Both the position numbers and the translations under genes were made by a program. Below, in pieces: positions 19,762 through 24,924 of a stretch of DNA of 24,924 nt. This DNA comes from a virus: the IMG/VR virus record IMGVR_UViG_3300041809_003475, positions 1 to 24,924 of that record, one strand, 5' to 3'. Under the pieces are notes generated by a model. That model saw only the letters and a list, made by a program, of their open reading frames with translations, made no database searches and was not told the origin of the DNA. How positions within the stretch are numbered: position 1 is the stretch's first letter; each line of letters begins with the position of its first letter.

Positions 19762-20382
19762 ATGCCCATTACCTTTCCATTGACACTCCCCAAAGCTCCC
19801 AAGCAGTACACGCTTACGCAGAGGTGCGTGGACGCGCTTTCGCAATCCCCCTACACGGGGCAGCAGTACGTCTACTCCTGGCTGGGGCAATGGTGGGAGG
19901 TGTCGGCGACCTTTCCCTGCGGGGATCGCACGCTTAATTCGCAACTGGTGGCAATATTAACCGCCCTCGGCGGGCGATCGGGCACCTTTTTCTTTGGGCC
20001 GTACGGCAGCGAGGCGGTGCCCTTGGGCGTCGCCACGGGACTGCCGGTCGTCAATGGGGCAAACCAGGATAATTCCGCAACCCTCACAACCGATGGCTGG
20101 ACGGCGAATGTCACCGGTATCCTCAAGGCGGGGGATTTCCTACAAGTCGGTACGGGGACAAGCGCACGCCTCTACCGCGTTTTACAGGATGCCAATTCGG
20201 ATGCGGGAGGCAACGCCACGCTCTCGCTTTTTCCCCGTGTCCGGCCAGGCACCGCCGACAATTCCCCCATCACCACGATTAATCCGGTCGGCGTCTTTCG
20301 CTTGAACGGCGACCTCATCTACACGCTTCAGGCCGGAGGCGTCTATCAGGAGCTTAGCCTCACCGCCATTGAAGCCCTATGA
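19762..20382 (+). CDS. Minor tail protein (distal tail, DUF2460-like)
   Basis: A 206-residue protein directly after the tape measure, the place of the distal tail protein. It shows W-E-V-S-A-T-F-P near 50, L-G-G-R-S-G-T-F-F-F-G-P (about 69-80) and a beta-rich middle with T-T-D-G-W. Then come G-I-L-K-A-G-D-F-L-Q-V-G-T-G-T, R-L-Y-R-V-L-Q-D-A and I-T-T-I-N-P-V-G-V-F-R-L. Proteins with these blocks are frequent in siphoviruses with the DUF2163/NlpC-P60 tail-tip set, and the next three genes fit that set. It probably forms the hub ring linking tube and tip. The DUF2460 label is tentative. Overlaps the next gene by four bases (ATGA). Confidence 0.7.
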   Translation: MPITFPLTLPKAPKQYTLTQRCVDALSQSPYTGQQYVYSWLGQWWEVSATFPCGDRTLNSQLVAILTALGGRSGTFFFGPYGSEAVPLGVATGLPVVNGANQDNSATLTTDGWTANVTGILKAGDFLQVGTGTSARLYRVLQDANSDAGGNATLSLFPRVRPGTADNSPITTINPVGVFRLNGDLIYTLQAGGVYQELSLTAIEAL

Positions 20383-20951
20383 GCCGCACACTTTCCAGTA
20401 ATCTTCTCACGGCGCTCACCATTTCGCCGACGAATCTCATTCTCATGGCCGATTTGATCCTCGACAGCGGCCCCATCTACATCAGTTCCTATACGAGCGA
20501 CCTGATCTATAACGGACATACCTACCTGGGCAAGGGCGTTTTGCTAGGCATCGGCGAGATGCAGGATACCGAAGAGACCAAGTCCGCAAACTTCACGATG
20601 AGCTTGAGCGGCATTCCTTCGAATATCGTCTCGGAGGCCTTGGCGGAACAGTACCAAGGCCGGCGTTGCACGGTCTACCTAGGTGCCATGACCAATCCCA
20701 CGAGCGGTGCGCCTGTACTCATTGACGCCTTTGTCCTTTTTTCGGGGATGCTCGACACCATGACGATCGAGGACGGCCCCGACACCGCAACGGTCACCGT
20801 GAGCGTTGAAAACCGCCTGGTGCGGATGATGACCTCAAAGGAACGCCGCTACAACGATCAGGATCAACGCATCGATTTTCCCAATGACAACGCCTTTAAA
20901 TACATCGCCGCCCTGCAAGGCCAGCAAACCGAATGGGGGAGGACGTCATGA
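20379..20951 (+). CDS. Tail hub protein, DUF2163-like
   Basis: A 190-residue protein of the DUF2163-like baseplate hub group. It has L-I-L-M-A-D-L-I-L-D-S-G-P-I-Y (20-34), Y-N-G-H-T-Y-L-G-K-G (about 44-53), I-G-E-M-Q-D-T-E-E, then F-S-G-M-L-D-T-M near 122. It ends with R-R-Y-N-D-Q-D-Q-R-I-D-F-P-N-D and a short tail of T-E-W-G. It takes the place of lambda minor tail protein L-like genes, ahead of the NlpC/P60-like gene. The product would be one of the rings at the tail tip. It is shorter than the full DUF2163 proteins of alphaproteobacteria. Its stop overlaps the next ATG (ATGA), with GGGGAGGA just upstream serving that gene. Confidence 0.75.
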   Translation: MSRTLSSNLLTALTISPTNLILMADLILDSGPIYISSYTSDLIYNGHTYLGKGVLLGIGEMQDTEETKSANFTMSLSGIPSNIVSEALAEQYQGRRCTVYLGAMTNPTSGAPVLIDAFVLFSGMLDTMTIEDGPDTATVTVSVENRLVRMMTSKERRYNDQDQRIDFPNDNAFKYIAALQGQQTEWGRTS

Positions 20952-21364
20952 GAGTCGATAACTGGCCGGCAAAGTTCAACGAGGTGGTGGAGGAGTACGG
21001 ACAGAAAGAGTTCACGTGGGGGCAATCCGATTGCTTTTGCTTCGCCGCTGACTGTATTAAGGCAATAACCGGCTTTGATCTCCTGCAAAACTGGCGCGAG
21101 GCCTATAAAACCCGCGACGAAGCCCTACAACTGCTTGAAGCCCACGGCGGGGTACAGGCGTCGGCTGAGGAGATTTTGGAGCCCCTGGGCTCAACAGAAT
21201 GCGAAATTAATTTTATCCGGCGGGGAGATTTGCTGCTTTTGGAGATAAACGGCGAAAACATGCTCGCCATTTGGGATGGCTTCAATGCCCTGGCACCCAT
21301 TGACGGACGGGGACTCTGCAAGCTCAACAAGTCTTTCATAAAAAAATGCTGGGCGATCGTGTGA
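20948..21364 (+). CDS. NlpC/P60-like tail protein (DUF6950 type)
   Basis: A 138-residue protein with the Cys-containing front of an NlpC/P60-like fold: F-T-W-G-Q-S-D-C-F-C-F-A-A-D-C-I (22-37, likely nucleophile Cys29), then I-T-G-F-D-L and W-R-E-A-Y. R-R-G-D-L-L-L-L-E (about 91-99) and A-I-W-D-G-F follow. Members in siphovirus tail tips are thought to cut peptidoglycan or process the tip. The histidine expected after the G-D-L segment is not present here (L-A-I-W-D-G instead of H-x-G-I), so hydrolase activity is doubtful. Start at 20948 chosen for the GGGGGAGGA upstream and the ATGA overlap; a longer form from 20933 would begin inside that binding site. Confidence 0.75.
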   Translation: MRVDNWPAKFNEVVEEYGQKEFTWGQSDCFCFAADCIKAITGFDLLQNWREAYKTRDEALQLLEAHGGVQASAEEILEPLGSTECEINFIRRGDLLLLEINGENMLAIWDGFNALAPIDGRGLCKLNKSFIKKCWAIV

Positions 21365-21365
21365 G

Positions 21366-24218
21366 ATGAAAAAAGTTATCACAGTCATGGCACTCATGCT
21401 CCTGGCTACAAGTCAGGCGCACGCGATCCCTGTTGTCCTTGCCGCCGCAGCGGGCGCCGCAGGAGCGATGATCACCGCCGGTTCAATGGCGATCACGGGA
21501 GCCGTCATTGGACAGGCTATCCTGGGCGCGGTGCTGGCGGGAGCCTCCATGCTCTTGCAACAGAAGCCCAAATCGGTCAGCGGGCAGATGTCCGGCACCA
21601 CCGTAACGGGTTACGGTGCCAATAATCCCAAGCGCATCATCTACGGGCAGACCAAGGTCGGCGGGACGATCTTCTTTCAACACTCGACTGGTAACAATAA
21701 CGAGTACCTGCATATCTGTGTTGCCTTCGCGGGGCACAAGATCAGTTCCTACGACAAGATTTGGTTTGATGATTATCTGCTCACGCTCGACGCCAACGGG
21801 AACGCGCAAACAGGGGTGGATTCCACCGGCAAAACCGTCGACTACACGGGGCTTGCCACCGTCTACAAGCACATGGGCGACGACAACCAGGCCGCCGATG
21901 CAAACCTTATCACCGCCGCTCCCGACAAGTGGGATAGCACCTGCATGGCCTGTGGCAACGCCTATCTCTACATCAAGCTCAAGTACAATTCCTCAGTATT
22001 CTCCAATGGACTACCGGCCGTCACCGCTTTGATTAGCGGCAAGCCAGTCTATGATCCACGAAACTCCACCACGGCCTTTAGCAGCAATCCCGCCTTGTGT
22101 TTACGGGACTTCCTGACGGATGCTCGCTATGGCCTTTGTGCCGACACGGCAACTGAAATTGACGACACCACCTTCATTGCTGCCGCCAATCATTGCGACG
22201 AAATTGTTAATAAAAGCGATGGGACAACGGAAAAACGGTATGTGTGCAATGGGACGCTCGATAGCTCCACGGGGCCGGAACAGATGATCGCCAACCTTCG
22301 GATGTCGATGGCAGGACTGTGCCCCTATGTCGGAGGAAAGTTTAGAGCTTTCGCGGGAGTTTGGAGGACGCCTGAGAGCGGGGGACTCAGCGAGAAGGAC
22401 TGCATCGACAAGATGCAGATTCAATCGGCGCTTCAGCGCCAAGACCTCTTTAACGGCGTCAAGGGCACGTATATCTCTCCGAACAACCAGTATCAGGCGA
22501 CCGACTTTCCCGCCATCTACAGCAACATCTACATGGCCGCCGATGGCGGCGAGCGGCTCTGGCAGGATATCACTCTGCCTTTTACTCAGTCGCCCTCGAT
22601 GGCGCAGCGGATATCAAAAATAATGCTCTTGCAAACGCGCCAACCGACGACTGTGTCGCTCAGCTGTCCGCTCTCGGCGATCCGTTTTACGGTGGGGGAT
22701 ATCATCCCCTTGAGCCTTGCTCGGATGGGCTGGGTTAATAAATACTTTGAGATTCAAGATTTGAAGTTGGGCACGTCGACCACTTCCGGCAGCGCCCCCG
22801 TGCCGGTCATCAAAATGACGTTGCGCGAGACCTGCAGCGCCGTCTATGACTGGTCGACCAATGACGAGAGCCCCGCTCCGTTATCGGTAAAGACCAATCT
22901 GCCCAGCGGCAAGAGCATCCCACCGCCCACAAACGTGGGCATCTCAAGCGGCACCAATGACCTTTATGTGCGGCCGGATGGCACGGTCATCAGCCGGGCG
23001 CATCTCACGTGGACTCCCTCGGCGTGGGGCACCGTGCAGGATGGCGGATGCTACGTCATCCAATACAAGCCTTCCAACCAGAGCAACTGGCACGAGTGGT
23101 CAAAGCCCGCCGGCTACGCGATTGAGGAGTACGTGAGTGATGTGCAGGACGGAGCGCAGTACGACTTCCGCATAGCCGCCGTGAGCGTGCTGGGGGTCTA
23201 TTCCACGTGGGTGACTCTCACCAACTATACGATCATTGGTAAAACCGCCGCGCCGAACCCGCCGACCAATTTTAATCTGGTGGTGCAGCCGGATGGCACG
23301 AGGCAATTCTCCTGGATAAAACCGACCGATCCGGACTTTGCGGGGTGTCTCGTGGGCTATTCCACGAACCTCTCCGCAATTTTTTCGCAGATGTCGCTTT
23401 TAAATAACGGCGGCATTGTCGCCAATCCCTACGAGACAAACCAACTTGCGGCGGGCACCTATCGTTTTGGGATCATCTCGGTGGATACGTCAGGCAATCA
23501 ATCGACGCCTGTTTATCTGGCCGCCATGACGATCGGCAGCCCGCGCATCGCGGGTGCCATTGCCATCTACAACCCGAACCTCTCCGGCTGGCAGGGCACG
23601 ATAACCAATGGCGCCGCCCGCAGCGATGGTTGGATTGAGCCCACGACCACGCAGACTTGGACGGCCTTGCCCGCCACGTGGGATGCCTGGACAAACTGGC
23701 TTTCAAACTACAATACCCCCATCACCTATGTCTCTCAGGTCTACGATTTGGGATCGATACTGGCCTTTACGCCGCTTGTGACGGCGAATTGCCAAGGGAC
23801 GCCAACCTATCAAATCAAAACCTCCAATGACAACTCCACCTGGACAGGCTGGCAGGGGGTGAATGCCACCTATACCGCGCGGTACTTTCAGATTCAAACA
23901 CAGGTGGCCTCGGCGAACAGCCTGCCGCCGATCATTTTCTCCGAGCAGATCATCGCGAGCGGAAACCCCAAGAGTGAAACCGTCACGAACCTCACGAGCG
24001 CGACGGTCAGCACACGCACCAGCACCGGCGTCTTTACCGTGCCCCTGATGAAGACTTATAACCTCATCACGAGCGTACAGGTCATCTTTGTCGGCAATTA
24101 CCCAGGTTATACCTTTAACGTGGTCAACAAATCCGTAAGTGGGCCGCTCATTAATCTTTTCAACGGCAGCAATGTCCTTGCCGACGCCGTGGTCGACGTC
24201 ATTGTCACCGGCCTCTGA
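21366..24218 (+). CDS. Tail tip / host attachment protein (J-like, Fn3 domains)
   Basis: A 950-residue tail-tip protein. After an N-terminal hydrophobic part (1-65) come the conserved tip-attachment core (R-I-I-Y-G-Q-T-K-V-G-G, then L-H-I-C-V-A-F-A-G-H, about 91-121) and a long hub region (N-P-A-L-C-L-R-D-F-L, Y-V-C-N-G-T-L-D). Two fibronectin type III-like domains follow (about 515-620 and 630-725), then a C-terminal region with G-W-I-E and Y-x-x-x-R-Y-F-Q-I-Q-T patterns like a carbohydrate-binding beta sandwich. It forms the central fibre base and contacts the receptor. Odd: residues 1-20 (M-K-K, hydrophobic core, A-H-A) look like a Sec signal peptide, unusual in a cytoplasm-assembled tail protein. 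Starts one base after the preceding stop. Confidence 0.85.
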   Translation: MKKVITVMALMLLATSQAHAIPVVLAAAAGAAGAMITAGSMAITGAVIGQAILGAVLAGASMLLQQKPKSVSGQMSGTTVTGYGANNPKRIIYGQTKVGGTIFFQHSTGNNNEYLHICVAFAGHKISSYDKIWFDDYLLTLDANGNAQTGVDSTGKTVDYTGLATVYKHMGDDNQAADANLITAAPDKWDSTCMACGNAYLYIKLKYNSSVFSNGLPAVTALISGKPVYDPRNSTTAFSSNPALCLRDFLTDARYGLCADTATEIDDTTFIAAANHCDEIVNKSDGTTEKRYVCNGTLDSSTGPEQMIANLRMSMAGLCPYVGGKFRAFAGVWRTPESGGLSEKDCIDKMQIQSALQRQDLFNGVKGTYISPNNQYQATDFPAIYSNIYMAADGGERLWQDITLPFTQSPSMAQRISKIMLLQTRQPTTVSLSCPLSAIRFTVGDIIPLSLARMGWVNKYFEIQDLKLGTSTTSGSAPVPVIKMTLRETCSAVYDWSTNDESPAPLSVKTNLPSGKSIPPPTNVGISSGTNDLYVRPDGTVISRAHLTWTPSAWGTVQDGGCYVIQYKPSNQSNWHEWSKPAGYAIEEYVSDVQDGAQYDFRIAAVSVLGVYSTWVTLTNYTIIGKTAAPNPPTNFNLVVQPDGTRQFSWIKPTDPDFAGCLVGYSTNLSAIFSQMSLLNNGGIVANPYETNQLAAGTYRFGIISVDTSGNQSTPVYLAAMTIGSPRIAGAIAIYNPNLSGWQGTITNGAARSDGWIEPTTTQTWTALPATWDAWTNWLSNYNTPITYVSQVYDLGSILAFTPLVTANCQGTPTYQIKTSNDNSTWTGWQGVNATYTARYFQIQTQVASANSLPPIIFSEQIIASGNPKSETVTNLTSATVSTRTSTGVFTVPLMKTYNLITSVQVIFVGNYPGYTFNVVNKSVSGPLINLFNGSNVLADAVVDVIVTGL

Positions 24219-24222
24219 TTTT

Positions 24223-24924
24223 ATGCCCTACCAATTCCCCACAACTCCAGTCCCCACCACGAACCTTGCAACCGGTTCCGCGAATCCTGCTGCCGCCCGA
24301 AGCGATCTGCTGACGCTTGTCAACGCCTTCAACACCCTGCTTCAAGGCCTTGGCGTGGCCGGAGGTTATGCCCAAATAGACGCAAACGGCAACGTCATCC
24401 TTGGCAGCGGCCTCAACTTTGGCGTTAACAGCACGAGCGGCTTCCCGCGCCTAACGCTCTCGGCCAATGCCTATATCGAATGGAACACGACCACCAACAC
24501 CATGAATTACTACTTGAGCGGGGTGCTGAAAGGTTCCATGCCGATGGCCACCCCCGCCACCAATAACTACAACGACCTCTTGAATCTGCCCACACTCCAA
24601 ACGAGGAACACGTCCTATCTCACTTACGGGGGCGGAGCCGCCACGGTCAATTTGGACTTCATGGCGAACTGCATCGACTACCGGTTGCTGGTTAGTATTT
24701 CGGGGACGATCACTTTTACGACAAGCAACAAGGCCTTGGGGCGTGCGATGACAATCCTTCTTTGGTCGGATGCCTCGGCGAGGACGTTGACGTTTCCATC
24801 CTCTTGGACATGGGTCGGCACCAAACCAACTGCGACCACGGGAGGGAAGTGTGGCATCCTATCAATAACCTGCTTTGGAGCCAATGAAACTGATGTTTAC
24901 GCCGCCTACGGGCAGCAATACTAA
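24223..24924 (+). CDS. Tail fibre-like protein
   Basis: A 233-residue protein four bases after the tip gene. It opens with M-P-Y-Q-F-P and contains a short helix (L-L-T-L-V-N-A-F-N-T-L-L-Q-G-L-G, about 29-44) followed by Y-A-Q-I-D-A-N-G-N-V-I-L-G-S, the pattern seen at the head of many tail fibre and tail spike proteins. The rest is beta-rich and T/N/S-rich, and ends with a compact domain with T-I-L-L-W-S-D and L-T-F-P-S-S-W-T-W-V (about 188-205). No pectate-lyase or chaperone domain is evident. It probably sits on the tip complex and binds a surface sugar. The ATG at 24223 is preferred; the upstream extension is a shadow of the tip gene. The stop is the last codon of the window. Confidence 0.65.
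   Translation: MPYQFPTTPVPTTNLATGSANPAAARSDLLTLVNAFNTLLQGLGVAGGYAQIDANGNVILGSGLNFGVNSTSGFPRLTLSANAYIEWNTTTNTMNYYLSGVLKGSMPMATPATNNYNDLLNLPTLQTRNTSYLTYGGGAATVNLDFMANCIDYRLLVSISGTITFTTSNKALGRAMTILLWSDASARTLTFPSSWTWVGTKPTATTGGKCGILSITCFGANETDVYAAYGQQY

Noticed and set aside
1-24924. CRISPR array, tRNA, rRNA or riboswitch
   Set aside because: No regularly spaced identical repeats with unique spacers, no cloverleaf with CCA-type end and no known riboswitch core were seen on reading either strand; without a covariance-model search short RNAs could still be missed.

Overview
The window is a compact piece of a long-tailed (siphovirus-type) phage or prophage with an HK97-style head. From about 4.1 kb to the end, and apart from one inserted gene, everything reads rightward. 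Adjacent genes are separated by a few bases or overlap by ATGA/TGATG-type junctions, as in one long late operon. The host cannot be named from this sequence. A small lipoprotein with a lipobox points to a Gram-negative envelope. Several late genes start behind A-rich, Shine-Dalgarno-free leaders (type AAACACCTATG) while others carry strong GGAGG sites; that mixture hints weakly at a Bacteroidota or Verrucomicrobiota/PVC-type host. No integrase, repressor, tRNA, CRISPR array or endolysin is visible.

Layout. 1-583 (minus): two tandem, translationally coupled, related small proteins of a NUMOD1-like type. 584-767: A/T-rich divergent intergenic region. 768-2574: early genes, including a winged-helix replication-initiator-like protein whose linker DNA carries a degenerate 23-bp iteron-like array (1298-1412), followed by A/T-rich DNA, and several small proteins of unknown function. 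2583-3650: a cytosine-5 DNA methyltransferase, inside which a second long +1 frame (2725-3618) appears to encode a separate conserved protein. 3647-4552: small membrane protein, HNH nuclease and two small basic proteins. 4554-5855: ParB-like domain fused to an adenine-type DNA methyltransferase. 5856-7989: P27-type terminase small and large subunits. 8058-9047 (minus): a RhuM-family gene inserted against the direction of the operon, with paired hairpins on its terase-side flank. 9179-12470: portal, prohead protease and major capsid protein. 12530-14624: a small head-region protein, a lectin-like protein, then a cluster of coiled-coil/membrane/lipoprotein genes that looks like a lysis cassette. 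14621-17741: head-tail connectors, tail terminator, tail tube and two overlapping tail-assembly-chaperone frames. 17731-24924: tape measure, distal tail proteins, NlpC/P60-like protein, large tail-tip protein with Fn3-like domains, and a fibre-like protein that ends exactly at the window end.

How the parts work together. The early genes would start replication and modify phage DNA (C5 and N6/N4 methylation, probably against host restriction). The HNH protein and terminase cut and pump DNA through the portal into a capsid processed by the protease. The connector and tail genes build a tail of roughly 100 nm (inferred from the 675-residue tape measure), and the last two genes contact the host. 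The least ordinary items are the dual-frame methyltransferase locus, the frame-independent iteron-like array inside the initiator gene, and the antisense RhuM insertion.
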